From: Piromyces finnis
Lineage: Eukaryota > Neocallimastigomycota > Neocallimastigomycetes > Neocallimastigales > Neocallimastigaceae
NCBI GenBank assembly: GCA_002104945.1
Contig: MCFH01000013.1
Span: 744,001 to 808,000, forward strand
DNA: 64,000 nucleotides
Direction: 5' to 3'
Part shown: positions 1 to 11,815 of the stretch, piece after piece
How the letters are laid out: each line of letters starts with the position of its first letter
Numbering within the stretch: position 1 is the stretch's first letter
Translations under genes and position numbers: made by a program
The notes under the pieces: generated by a model
Database searches by the model: none
Seen by the model: the letters and a program-made list of their open reading frames with translations, nothing else
Told to the model about the DNA's origin: nothing

Positions 1-1326
1 AATCTTATCAATAGAATCGATTTTTGGGTTACCACTTAAATTAATAGTTTTTAAACATGAACAACAAATCATCAGTACTGGAATATATTCTAAATTGTTG
101 TTACTAACATCTAATTCCTCTAAATCATTCATATTCACTATATCACAAGGTATATGGGTTAACCCTTTATCACTTATATTTAATTTTAAATTCCATATAT
201 TTTCATAATACAATATACTTTTAGGAGAGTCAAATTTTAATCTTCTTAAATTTGTTAAATTTTCTATCTCTTTGGGTAATTCTATGATTTCATTATAGGT
301 AATATTTAATTTCTGTAATTTTATTAAATTTCCTATCGCCTTGGGTAATTCAACCAATTTATTATTGCTTAAATTTAATTTATACAAACTTGTTAAATTT
401 CCTATCTCGTTTGGTAACTCAGTTAATTCATTATTTTCAATATGTAATTTTTGCAAATTTTCTAATTCTCCAATTTCTTTAGGAAGTTCTTTTAATTTAT
501 TCCCGTATAAATAAATATATTTTAGATTAATTAAATATTTTATTTCTTTTGGAAATTTATATAATTCAATTTCATCGAAATATATTTGACATAGATTTGT
601 TAGGTTCATTATCTCTTTTGGTAGTTCTTTTAACGCAATATTATTAATAGATAAATATTTTAAATTTGTTAAGTTATACAACTCTAATGGTAAATTGACT
701 AATTTATTAAATTGGAGATTTAACTCTTGTAAATTTAATAAATTCTCTATTTCTTTTGGTAGCTCAGTTAATTTATTGTCATAAAGATATAATTCCTGTA
801 AACTTTTTAAACTCCCTATTTCTTTTGGTAGTTCTGTCAATTCATTTTCATTGATTGATATATGTTTCAAATTTGTTAAATTCCTTATTTCACTAGGTAA
901 CTTATTTAATTTATTGCAATTAAGGTACAAATAATATAAATTCTTCAGATGGCCTATTTCTTTTGGTAGTTCAGTTAATTTATTATTATAGAGATGCAAT
1001 TCCTGTAAACTTTTTAAATTCCCTATTTCTTTTGGCAATTTAGTTAAATCATTATTATATAAGTTTAACGTTTGCAATTTTTTTAAATCACATATTTCTT
1101 TTGGTAGTTCTTTTAAAGCATTAGAACCAAGATCTAGTATTTGTAAATTTTCTGCTTTTGATAATAATTGTGATAACTTATTTATTACTTGTTTATATTG
1201 ATTTTCTTTTAAACAAGATATTTTTTTAACAGTTAAACTTTTTAATCTTGGCGCTAGTTTCTCAATATTTATTGTCAAAAGATCTTCACCATATAATTCT
1301 TTATCCACTAGAAGTTCATGACACAT
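1..1326 (-). CDS. Leucine-rich-repeat protein, paralogue 1 (3' end outside window)
   Basis: An open frame runs leftward from an ATG at 1326 to the window edge, giving 442 residues of a partial protein. After a ~65-residue N-terminal region it is an almost unbroken series of 23-residue leucine-rich repeats of the form LPKEIGNLxxLxxLxLxxN, the bacterial/SHOC2-like 'LPxxI' class. The part nearest the edge (around DKGLTHIP and NNNLEYIP) matches the C-terminal cap of the complete neighbour at 2046-3911, so only roughly 110-120 residues should be missing. LRR solenoids of this type bind proteins; the ligand cannot be read here. No signal peptide or membrane segment is visible. It lies head-to-tail with paralogue 2, about 0.7 kb apart, consistent with tandem duplication. 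The LRR call is near certain; the function is unknown. Confidence 0.85.
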   Translation of the reverse strand, partial: MCHELLVDKELYGEDLLTINIEKLAPRLKSLTVKKISCLKENQYKQVINKLSQLLSKAENLQILDLGSNALKELPKEICDLKKLQTLNLYNNDLTKLPKEIGNLKSLQELHLYNNKLTELPKEIGHLKNLYYLYLNCNKLNKLPSEIRNLTNLKHISINENELTELPKEIGSLKSLQELYLYDNKLTELPKEIENLLNLQELNLQFNKLVNLPLELYNLTNLKYLSINNIALKELPKEIMNLTNLCQIYFDEIELYKFPKEIKYLINLKYIYLYGNKLKELPKEIGELENLQKLHIENNELTELPNEIGNLTSLYKLNLSNNKLVELPKAIGNLIKLQKLNITYNEIIELPKEIENLTNLRRLKFDSPKSILYYENIWNLKLNISDKGLTHIPCDIVNMNDLEELDVSNNNLEYIPVLMICCSCLKTINLSGNPKIDSIDKI

Positions 1327-2045
1327 TATCTTGCTCAAATAAATAAACTTCAACTTAAATTTTAGAAATTACTATAAAGTAATGATTTATTTTCAAATAT
1401 AAATATTATATATCCATACAAGTATATATAATATTTCAAAAAATAATGTATACTTTAAATAATGTAATTAGTTTGAAATGAAATTAAAAACTTTTAATTT
1501 TAAAAAAGAATAGCAAACATTGATATAACTACAACTATCTAAAAAAAAGCAATATTGTTATCAAAAGTTCAAAAGTGATGAAGAAATATGTATTTGTAGG
1601 TTCATTAATCAAATATTTTTCAATAAGTAAAAATAGAAAAATAATATTAAAATATTATTAATAAAATTTATAAAAAATAAATTAAACTTTAATTTTGATT
1701 AAAATAATTAAAAATATATATAAGAAAATAAAAAGTTTAATTGATATGTTTTATAACAATTACTAAAGAAATAAAAAGTAATTATTATATATGTAGTATT
1801 TATTAATTTCTGAAAAGCATTTAGTTTCAGTAGTGCCTAGATACTTCTATTTCATTTAAAAAAAATATTTTATTTTACTTTTTTTTTTTTTAAACTATAA
1901 TAATATGTTAATTTGAAAAGAAAAATAACGAAAATAAAGCTGATTTCATTTCTTGATATTTTTTATTTATTAGGATTGGTAATTACATAATTAAATAATG
2001 TATTAACCTAATTAAATAACATAATAAAGTTAATAATAGATGGTT
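1327..2045. other. Spacer between the two LRR genes
   Basis: Very AT-rich spacer of about 720 bases holding the presumed promoter of LRR paralogue 1 and the terminator region of paralogue 2. It has T and A homopolymer runs but no recognisable gene, tRNA or repeat shared with the rest of the window. Confidence 0.5.
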
Positions 2046-3911
2046 TCAATGATTTTTTCTTTGTGCATATTTTAATTTATTTAAGATCTGAATTTTAAAA
2101 TAACTCTTCAAAATTCTTTGATGTATTTCTTTATTACTATCAATGCTATATCTAAGTTCTTCATCGTGAACCTTAATCTTATTTCTACCCAATATTATAT
2201 AGTTACTAATCCTATGATTTCTTACATCCCTCATTTCTTGTTCGTATATTTTAATATCTTCTTTAAGTTTTATAATTCTCTGATTTCTTATTTGTATAAT
2301 TTCATCTCTATTATATTTTTTCTGTCCATTAGTTGTTGTCAGAATGATTGATTCTAGTCTTGGTAGTCCAAATATTCCATTTGAAATCTTATCAATTGAG
2401 TTTATTTTTGGATTTCCACTTATATCAATTCCATATAAATACTCACAACAAACAATAAGTTCTGGAATATCTTCTAAATCATTATTACTAACATCTAATT
2501 TTTCTAGACTTTTAAAATTTACTATATCAAAAGGTAATTGAGTTAATCCTTTTCCACTTAAATCCAGGTTTAAATCAATTCCAATAACATATCTATCTAT
2601 AGAATTATCAAGTTTTAATTTCAACAAATTTGTTAAATTTCCAATTTCTCTTGGTAATCTAATAGATTGATTTAAAGTAACATTTAAATTTTGTAAATTT
2701 ATTAAATTTCCCATTTCTTTAGGAAGTATAATTAATTTGTTGTGTCTAAGGTTTAAATCTTGTAAATATATTAAATTTCCCATTTGTTTTGGTAATTCAG
2801 TTAAATCATTGAACTCGAGATTTAATATTTTCAAATTAATAAGATTACCTATCTCTTTAGGAATTTTCTTTAAAAAATTCCAATCAAGGTATAATTCTTT
2901 TAAATTAATTAAATTCCCTATCTCTTTTGGAAGTTCAATCAATTTATTTCTAGATAGATTTAGTTCCTTTAAATTTATTAAATTTTCTATTTCTTTTGGT
3001 AATTTGATTAGTTCAGTTTCTTCAAGATATAATTTCTGTAAATATTTTAAATTTCCTATTTCTTTTGGTAATTTGTATAACTTATTCAATTTGACGTTTA
3101 ATTCATTTAAATTTTTTAAATCTCCTAACTCTTTTTGAAATTCATCTAATTTATTATTATTAAGATTTATTTCATTCAAGTTTATTAAATATTTTATTTC
3201 TTTTGGAAGATTGGTTAGTCTAGTTTCTTCAAGATACAATTTCTTTAAATTTATTAAAATTCCTAACTCTTTCGGAAGCTCTGTAATGTTATTAAAAGAA
3301 AGGTTTAAGTATATCAAACTTTTTAAATTTCCTAACTCTTTCGAAAGTTCTGTAATATTATTAAAAGAAAGATTTAAGTACATTAAATTTATTAAGAAAT
3401 TTATTTCTTTTGGCAGCTCCATCAATTTATTGAATTCAAGATTTAAAAGTTTTAAATTCATTAATTTTCCTATTTCTCTTGGTAATTCAATTATTTCATT
3501 TCTTCTGAGATTTAATTTTTCTAAATTAAATAAGTTACCTATTTCTATTGGTAGTTTTGTTATTTCATTTCGTTCAAAACTTATTTCTTGTAAATTTATT
3601 AAGTTACCTATTTCTTTTGGTAGAATGTTTAACCTGTTGAATCCAATATGTAATTTCTGTAAATTTTTTAAATTCTCTATCCCTTTTGGAAGTTCGATTA
3701 ATTTATTATATTGAAGATTCAAACTTTTTAAATTTATTGCATATGAAAACAATTGTGATAGTTTTTGGTTTATTACAAAAGAATCCTCATTATATATATG
3801 TGTAATTTTTAAATTAGTCAATTTTGGAGCTAATACTTTTATTTCTATTGTTAATATATCTACTGCTTTTAATTTTTTATCTAATAATGATTTATGCTTT
3901 TCTCTAAGCAT
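2046..3911 (-). CDS. Leucine-rich-repeat protein, paralogue 2 (complete, 621 aa)
   Basis: Single-exon 621-residue protein. Residues ~1-60 are a charged leader; ~60-430 are about sixteen 23-residue LRRs with the consensus LPKEIGNLINLKxLNLxxN. Residues ~440-520 are a cap with two further degenerate repeats (GKGLTQLP, SNNDLEDIP). Residues ~530-621 form a lysine/arginine-rich, probably helical tail. No transmembrane segment, kinase or GTPase domain accompanies the repeats, so this is an LRR-only scaffold or receptor-like binding protein. The start is the first ATG, followed by KHKSLLDKKLK. The LRR pattern resembles SHOC2 and bacterial effector LRRs, but no fungal orthologue is recognised. It is paralogous to the gene at 1-1326, with the same leader, repeat register and cap. 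Confidence 0.88.
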   Translation of the reverse strand: MLREKHKSLLDKKLKAVDILTIEIKVLAPKLTNLKITHIYNEDSFVINQKLSQLFSYAINLKSLNLQYNKLIELPKGIENLKNLQKLHIGFNRLNILPKEIGNLINLQEISFERNEITKLPIEIGNLFNLEKLNLRRNEIIELPREIGKLMNLKLLNLEFNKLMELPKEINFLINLMYLNLSFNNITELSKELGNLKSLIYLNLSFNNITELPKELGILINLKKLYLEETRLTNLPKEIKYLINLNEINLNNNKLDEFQKELGDLKNLNELNVKLNKLYKLPKEIGNLKYLQKLYLEETELIKLPKEIENLINLKELNLSRNKLIELPKEIGNLINLKELYLDWNFLKKIPKEIGNLINLKILNLEFNDLTELPKQMGNLIYLQDLNLRHNKLIILPKEMGNLINLQNLNVTLNQSIRLPREIGNLTNLLKLKLDNSIDRYVIGIDLNLDLSGKGLTQLPFDIVNFKSLEKLDVSNNDLEDIPELIVCCEYLYGIDISGNPKINSIDKISNGIFGLPRLESIILTTTNGQKKYNRDEIIQIRNQRIIKLKEDIKIYEQEMRDVRNHRISNYIILGRNKIKVHDEELRYSIDSNKEIHQRILKSYFKIQILNKLKYAQRKNH

Positions 3912-4250
3912 TTTTAATATTACTTTTATTAATGAAAATTATATATTAAAATTAAGAATTTAAATACTTATTTAAACTATATTTATTCTGTTATATATAT
4001 GCAATTATTCTTTATATTGAATTTATTATTGTTACCGTTCAGTAAACTAAAATACCTAATTATTAAAATTGGAACTTTTAAAATTTCACGCAAGATCTTT
4101 TTTCTTTTTATATATAAAAAAAAAAGATTGAAAGAAAATTTATGATTTGCAATTATTTTGTAAAATTATAAATTTTTTAAAATAAGTTTTTACTTAATTA
4201 CAAGAATATAACAGTATTAATTATAACATGTTATTAGTAGTAGTAGTAGT
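3912..4250. other. Upstream region of LRR paralogue 2
   Basis: AT-rich non-coding stretch with A and T runs. It presumably contains the promoter of the minus-strand LRR gene and ends in a short TAG trinucleotide run immediately before repeat A. Nothing else is recognised. Confidence 0.4.
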
Positions 4251-4375
4251 ATTCATTATTATTATATTCATTATTATAGCCATAGTTATAAATATAATAA
4301 CAGTACTTATAACAATATCTCGTTATTAGCATTTTTATTATCTCATGTGTTATTCTAATTATTATTATTATTCTA

Positions 4376-4559
<184 letters not shown>

Positions 4560-4561
4560 TA

Positions 4562-4593
<32 letters not shown>

Positions 4594-5125
4594 TCTAATT
4601 ATTATTATATACTATTAGTATTGTAGGAATAATTAATATTATAAAAAGTCCTTAAACCAATAAACTTTTTTTCCTTATTGCTTCATTGTAAAAGCCTCGT
4701 TTTTTTTATTAATTAAAATAAAAGAAACTTTTCTTTTAATTTATTAAAATATATTATATCAATATATTACTTTGGTTTTCTAAATAGAAAAGAGTATAAT
4801 CTTTACTGATATAATGATAAAGGATTCAGTAAAACAATTATTCCTTAATTAATAAAATGAATTCTATTTAAAAGAAGTTAATTCTATATATTATACTATA
4901 AAGTAATATATACCCGTTTTTCTTTTAAAAATTAATATCGAGATGAAGTTATCTTTTATTAATATATATAATTAATAAAACTAAAGTTCTATTTAAATAT
5001 ATTAGTTATTAAAATGAAAATATATTCCAATATAATGATTTATATATTATTTCTTTGTTTCATATATACTTTTTTAATAGAATAACAATTAAAAAGAAGT
5101 AAAAATAAATTATAATTATAAATCG

Positions 5126-5126
5126 T

Positions 5127-5165
<39 letters not shown>

Positions 5166-5169
5166 TTTT
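5126..5169. repeat. (TTTA)n microsatellite, about 11 units
   Basis: Tetranucleotide run inside repeat A copy 1. It is much shorter than the equivalent run in copy 2 (17840-17941, about 25 units). Confidence 0.95.
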
Positions 5170-5228
5170 ATTTATTTTATTTATTTTAATATAATTTTAA
5201 AGAATTAAATTTAATTACGAAATTTTAA

Positions 5229-5916
5229 TTTAATAATATAATTATTTTTATTCAATCTTGTGTAACATTTAATTTTGATTTTTAATTCATCCATAAAAAA
5301 TATATTGAAATTGTATTAAAAGGTTAGATTTTAAATGTTAATATTATTATCTATAGAAAAATAAAAATGATAAAAAAGTGTAGACCTCAGTCATATCTTT
5401 ACTTTAATAGTGAAAGGAAAACATAATTATATAATATTTCTTACTTTTTAAATAATTTAATAATATTATGGATAGATGTAATTTTATTATTTAAAAATAT
5501 ATAATTTTATAATTGTTATCATGAAAAAATACATAATATATTTTTATTATAATACAAAAATACCAATATGAACTTCATCTAGTTATTCTGTTTAATTATT
5601 AGTAACCATCTTAAATGAATATTATATGTTTAAAACCCAAAAAAAACACATTTACTATAATATGCATACATATCTTTCATTGCTTCTTATTAGTTTATAA
5701 AATATCTTTAATTATGATATTCTATTACATAAATGATATGAAGTAATTATTGTTATTTTATAAAGAATAACATCATTTATATAAATCTAAAATTGAAATT
5801 AAATGTGTAATAACCTAATCATAAAAATATTATAAATAAAATTCTAAAATAGTATTATATCATATTATTAATATAATACACTAATCCTTTTATATTTATT
5901 ATAAATACTTCATTCT
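5229..5916. other. Single-copy AT-rich spacer
   Basis: Non-coding DNA between repeat A copy 1 and repeat B copy 1. No gene, RNA or repeat is recognised. Confidence 0.4.
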
Positions 5917-6415
5917 TCTTTATGTATAATTAATAAAAATTCGTGGATTGTAAATCGTAGAATAATAACATGCTTATTGTATAATAGTTGTATAATACAA
6001 TTTTTTATTTCTTCAACTTTTATATTATCAATAATGTAAAAATGTAAATATAAAATGTAAAGTTATAATGTAAAGATAATAAAATTAAAATAAATGACTC
6101 ATTCTAAAAGAAATCAATTCAAAATAATAAATCATATAATAATAATTAAATACAAAGTATTTTCCTTTTTTGAAACTAAAGAGTTTTACTTTAAAATGTT
6201 ACTAAACCTTATTTTTATTAAAAATTATAATAAAGTTAATGAACAATAACGAATAATAATAAATAATAATAAATAATAATAGTATTATATACAGTAATTA
6301 ATAACTCTTTAATTTTATGACAATATATTTTATATTGATAAAAATATATTGATAAAAATGGACCTTTTATTTCTAATGTTATTGGTATATTCCATTACTA
6401 TTACTATTACTATTA

Positions 6416-6462
<47 letters not shown>

Positions 6463-7090
6463 AAAATAACTTTATATTAATATTTTAAAGTGTTTGGCTT
6501 GTGTCTTAAATAGCTTTTATTCAAATTTTAATATATATATTCTTAATATTGTATTATTGTATTTTTGTTTTATTTTGCAAAAGTCTATAAACGCATATGA
6601 TTTCTTCTTATTAATAAAGATCATCACTTTTATTTTATTATTAATATATTATATAATATTATACAACTTAAAATTATTAATTAAATACATTTATAGTAAA
6701 AAAGAAAAAAATTGTTTTAGAATTTATTATAATTTTTATTTTTAAAATTATTAAAATATTATATATAAATTTATAATAATTCTAAATATTTATTTCATTT
6801 ACTATTATAATATGAATATATATAATATTTGAATAATACTAATTATAAATATAAAATATATATTTAAATATATCTTTCTATTTTTTTTTTAAAAAAAATA
6901 AATATATAAGCATTGAATAACTTTTTTTTTAAAATTTGAAAGTAAAAATGTATACCATAATTTTAATTTCTGTATATTTTTATTAATTAAAAAATTTTAA
7001 ATTAATTTAATTTGTAAAAAAAATTTTTAAAAAAAAATCAAAAATTTTATATTAAAATAGAAAACCTTAAATATTATAATTTTTTTCGAA
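5917..7090. repeat. Repeat B, copy 1
   Basis: About 1.17 kb non-coding repeat near-identical to ~9637-10800 and ~15377-16570. Landmarks are TAAAAATTCGTGGATT near the left end, GACTCATTCTAAAAG in the middle, GTTTGGCTTGTGTCTTAAAT, and AGAAAACCTTAAATATTAT near the right end. A ~80-codon open stretch in all three copies lacks an ATG and is probably not coding. This copy lies ~0.5 kb upstream of RCC1-like gene 1. Its right end reads into a different GC-richer patch (CCCACTCTCAACC) followed by a T-run. Confidence 0.88.
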
Positions 7091-7609
7091 ATCCCACTCT
7101 CAACCTTTTTTTTTTTTTATCATTTCTTTTAAATAATTATACATTTTCTTTAATAAATTTTATATACGCATAATATTAAACATATATATTAATAATTTAT
7201 ATATATTATTAACATAATATATTGACAATATTATTGATATTATCTACATTATTACTATTACTATTTAAATATATATATATAAACCGCTGTATATCATATA
7301 TAGTAATAAAATATACCTATTAAATTAACAGTTCGTTTATATATATGTGTTAATATTATTATAATTAAAAACTTTAAAAATTTACTATATTATTTGTTAT
7401 TAAATATAAATATATTGATATTTAATTCATACTTATTTAGATTATTATCATCTTAATATATATTAAAATATAATAAAATATAATATTTTTATAATAAAGA
7501 TTTTAATTTAAACTAAAGTTTTTTCATTCTTTAATAATTATTATTCATATAATATAACTTATAATATATCTAGATTTCTTCACAGTTTCTACTTGTATGT
7601 AATAATGAC
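7091..7609 (+). promoter_or_regulatory. Upstream region of RCC1-like gene 1
   Basis: AT-rich non-coding stretch that must contain the promoter and 5' UTR of the gene starting at 7610. Its left part (ATATATTAATAAT, TATTGATATTATC) is weakly similar to the region after repeat B copy 2. No defined element can be assigned. Confidence 0.35.
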
Positions 7610-9095
7610 ATGACCTCAAAAAACAGCTTTGATATGAAAACATTCCTTTTAAACTTGAGTGCTTTTATTAAAAATAAAAATGAAATTAGATCTATTCATT
7701 CTAAAACGTTCAAACAATTAATCTACAATTATTTAATTGTAAGTTTTACTTTAAAAAATAGATAGGTATAAATATATACTATAATATATAACTAATTAGG
7801 TATATATTTTAATTATATTTTAGACATCTGAAGATTATGAAATATATAAAAATAATTTAGCTCAAGTAGTAAAAAATGAGGATATAACAGTATTTAGATC
7901 TAAAGATGGTGTATTATTTTTAAATAAAAATAATTATGTAATTATTTTATTTATTCATATAATTACTAATATATATAATTAGAATATTAATATGTTAATT
8001 TTGCTCTTAATATTTCATTTAAAATAATAATAAAAATAATAAAACAAAAAGAAAAAGATGATTAAATTAAACCAATTTAAAAATAAAATCATTGATATAG
8101 CTATATCTAAAGGATATATTTATGGAATTTCAGAAAATAATAAATTTTATTATTGGTATGTATTTTTTATTGATAATATTTTCTATAAATGTCAGCAGCA
8201 TTAATAATTTATTATATCTTAAGGAATTATAATAAAAATTATTATAGTAAAAAATTGTTATGTATAAAGAATACTGACAATTCAGAATCTACTGAATTTG
8301 TTGTTTTTGGGGAAAATAATAAGAAAATCGAGTTTACCAGAATAATTTCTGGTAATGGTCATGGTTTTCTTATTGACAAAGAAAAAAGGCCATGGGGAGT
8401 ATGAATAAAATGTATACTTAATATTAAGTAATAATAACTATTTCTATTAAATTATTTATATATTAAATTATTTTTAGTTTGGATTGAATGATTTTACTCA
8501 ATTAGGTGTTGATGATAGTTCAAAAATAAATTATCCATATCTAATTAAACCATTTGCTAAAATTCCTATTATAGAAATTGCCTGTGGTAAATTCCACAGT
8601 ATGTTCCTTTCAGAGAATGGAAATATTTTTGTTTGTGGTGACGGAAACAATTGCCAAACAAATATTTGTAATATTTTATGTATTAATAATATGAAATTAT
8701 TTTTAAATAATTTAATTATTAACAATAATGAAATTAGTAATGATAACACTATAATTAATAGCAGAGAAGAAAGTAATAATTATAATTATAATTATCATAA
8801 TCATAAACTCATTACCTCCAATATTATTAATATTGATAATAGAGATAATAGAAGTAATATCAGTAGTAGTAGTAGTAGTAGTACTTGTATTAGTAATAGT
8901 GATAATGATGATAATAATTATAAAAGAAAACTAAAATTTGATGATAATATTAATAATAGGATTATAAAAAGTAATAAAAAAGTAAGATTTCATATAGACA
9001 ATGAAAATAAGCTTAATAATTTTAATAATAATACTCCAAATAAAAATTCTAGTAGAAATAATAACAGGAGAAAATCAATTTTAAAAAAAAAATAA
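7610..9095 (+). CDS. RCC1-like repeat protein 1 with PP1-docking-like tail (5 exons, 379 aa)
   Basis: Exons 7610-7738, 7824-7937, 8052-8155, 8224-8398 and 8478-9095 sum to 1140 bases in one open frame. The third acceptor could instead be six bases further on. Residues ~30-260 resemble an RCC1/ATS1-type beta-propeller: FGLNDFTQLGV, then ACGKFHSMFLSENGNIFVCG, the classical RCC1 repeat signature. Too few blades are recognisable to claim guanine-exchange activity. The tail is Asn/Ser-rich and basic, with KRKLKF, KKVRF (residues ~341-345, an RVxF-type PP1 motif) and SILK at ~374-377. The frame ends in a run of ten A where the paralogue has nine. The next frame continues with NIKKPKVIINNN, matching the paralogue's repeat module, so the C-terminus appears truncated by homopolymer slippage or a sequencing error. 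It shares all four intron positions with the gene at 11816. Confidence 0.75.
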
Positions 9096-9360
9096 TATTA
9101 AAAAACCTAAAGTCATTATTAACAATAATAAATCAATAATAGTAATAATAATAATGTGATTATGACAGTTATAGAATCATTATTAATAATACCTTATTTA
9201 TATAGTTAAAATAACAAAACTATGATAATAATACATTAATAACAGATTTAATAATATAAACAATATTCTATTTTTATAAAAGATATTTTATTTAATTTTC
9301 TAAGAAACAATGTAGTTGTATTTTAACAATATTTAAAAAAATATAATTTTTAATATAATG
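9096..9360. other. Frame-shifted 3' remainder of RCC1-like gene 1
   Basis: Just after the stop, the +1 frame encodes NIKKPKVIINNN, then Ile/Asn-rich residues to a TGA. This resembles the NIKKAKIIINNN module of the paralogue. The rest is AT-rich 3' flank. Confidence 0.5.
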
Positions 9361-10134
9361 AAATTCATTATTACATAAATAAATAATATTTTTATTATGA
9401 AAGAACTTTTTTATTTAAATAGAGTCTTTAATTCTTTAATTAAAAAATATATAATTTCATTAAAGTTAATATTAAATAAAGATTTAAATTACATTCTACC
9501 CTTTTTTTTGGAATTTTAATAATAATCACAAAAAATATATAAAGAGAGTGAAATATTTTTATATTAATAATGATAATACTGATGGTAAATAAATATCAAT
9601 GAATTTACGGATTTATGGATTTTATTATTTAATCACACTTTTTATGTATAATTAATAAAAATTCGTGGATTATAAATTGTAGAATAATAACATGCTTATT
9701 GTATAATAGTTGTATAATACAATTTTTTATTTCTTCAACTTTTATATTATCAATAATGTAAAAATGTAAATATAAAATGTAAAGTTATAATGCAAAGATA
9801 ATAAAATTAAAATAAATGACTCATTCTAAAAGAAATCAATTCAAAATAATAAATCATATAATAATAATTAAATACAAAGTATTTTCCTTTTTTGAAACTA
9901 AAGAGTTTTACTTTAAAATGTTACTAAACCTTATTTTTATTAAAAATTATAATAAAGTTAATGAACAATAACGAATAATAATAAATAATAATAAATAATA
10001 ATAGTATTATATACAGTAATTAATAATTCTTTAATTTTATGACAATATATTTTATATTGATAAAAATATATTGATAAAAATGGACCTTTTATTTCTAATG
10101 TTATTGGTATATTCCATACTATTACTATTACTAT

Positions 10135-10189
<55 letters not shown>

Positions 10190-10850
10190 AAAATAACTTT
10201 ATATTAATATTTTAAAGTGTTTGGCTTGTGTCTTAAATAGCTTTTATTCAAATTTTAATATATATATTCTTAATATTGTATTATTGTATTTTTGTTTTAT
10301 TTTGCAAAAGTCTATAAACGCATATGATTTCTTCTTATTAATAAAGATCATCACTTTTATTTTATTATTAATATATTATATAATATTATACAACTTAAAA
10401 TTATTAATTAAATACATTTATAGTAAAAAAGAAAAAAAATTGTTTTAGAATTTTATTATAATTTTTATTTTTAAAATTATTAATATATGATATATAAATT
10501 TATAATAATTCTAAACATTTATTTCATTTACTATTATAATATGAGTATATATAATATTTGAATAATATTAATTATAAATATAAAATATATATTTAAATAT
10601 ATCTTTATATTTTTTTTATTTTTCTAAAAAAATTACTTTTTTTTTTAATTTATTTAAAAATTGAAATGTATCCCATAATTTTAATTTCTATATCAATAAA
10701 AAATTTTAAACTAATTTAATTTGTAAAAAAAAAATTTTAAAAAAATCAAAAGTTTTATATTAAAATAGAAAACCTTAAATATTATAATTTTTTCATTTCA
10801 CCATGATATTATTAGGCCCGACCTGGTACCAGTCTTTTTTTCTTTTTTTT
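9361..10850. repeat. Repeats C and B, copy 2
   Basis: The left ~280 bases (repeat C, with ATTATGAAAGAACTTTTT and CTGATGGTAAATAAATATC) also occur at ~15105-15376. The remainder is repeat B copy 2. It lies between the two RCC1-like genes. Its right end contains a 20-base GC-rich patch (10815-10834) followed by T-rich sequence. No coding frame starting at ATG is convincing. Confidence 0.88.
10815..10834. other. GC-rich 20-base core at end of repeat B copy 2
   Basis: GGCCCGACCTGGTACCAGTC is followed by a long T-run. It includes the 10-base palindrome CTGGTACCAG. The flanking CACCATGATATTATTA and T-run are shared with copy 3, but the core differs. Function unknown. Confidence 0.5.
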
Positions 10851-11815
10851 TTTCTTATTATCAATAATTAATATAAAACATATATTAATAATATTATTGA
10901 TATTATCAGTTTAATAAATAAAGTAAATATACAATTATTTTTTTATTAAAATTATTAATAAAATGTATAAGTTTAGCAAAAAGAAAAAAAGGAAAATATT
11001 ATTATATAATTTTTTCAATTAGTAAATAATTTAATAACATAATGGATGTTAATTGTTACTATGAAAAACTTATATTATAAAATAATGTTTTTTTTATTAA
11101 AATATTACAAATTAATATGAATTTCATCTGGTCGTTCTATTTAATCAATATATTATTAAATTTAAGTTATGTTTATAACATTTTTCATAAAAAAAATATC
11201 TATGCAAAATAACAAATCATGATATTTTTAATAAAATTTGAAAAAGTTATATATATTATAATAAATTTGTATATATATGTTATATACCGTTTTTAATATT
11301 TTTAACTATTTTAAGTTATATTACATATAATAATTTGATTTATATATTTAGATAAAATGATTTATTTTATAAAAAAATTAATTTATACATATTCAATTTA
11401 AATCAAAAATTAAGTTTCAAATGGTAATATTTATTTATAATTTTATATACAATATAATATAATATAAAATAGAATATGAAAATAATAGAATAATATATAC
11501 TTTAACCTTAATATTCTACTTTATTAAATAAATATATGTTTATGCACTTTATATATAATTTCTGTGCTAAGTAGTTAGTTGAAATTTTAATGATGGACAA
11601 TGAAATAATAATGATAATGATTATAATAATTATTTTATATATTTTATATATATTCATTTATTTAAAAAAAGTAATCACTTTAACCTCTAATTATTATCTA
11701 AAAGTATATAAAAAGGTAAATTTCTTCAATATTTTTTTTCTATCTTCATTAGTTTTACACATACGTTTATATGTTATTTCAATTAATTTTAGTTATTTAC
11801 TTATTATTAACAAAA
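10851..11815 (+). promoter_or_regulatory. Upstream region of RCC1-like gene 2
   Basis: AT-rich non-coding stretch of about 1 kb ahead of the gene start at 11816. Short open stretches at 11590 and 11771 have no family resemblance. Nothing beyond the expected promoter/5' UTR is recognised. Confidence 0.35.

Noticed and set aside
2737-3714. Plus-strand open frames opposite LRR paralogue 2
   Set aside because: Antisense shadows of the LRR repeats, which recreate regular open frames on the other strand.
6494-6745. Short hydrophobic open frame (ACVLNSFYSNFNIYIL...) repeated at 10221 and 15972
   Set aside because: It has no ATG start, is Ile/Leu/Tyr-rich as expected from AT-rich DNA, and recurs only because repeat B is near-identical in all copies. 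The distal ends differ by frameshift.
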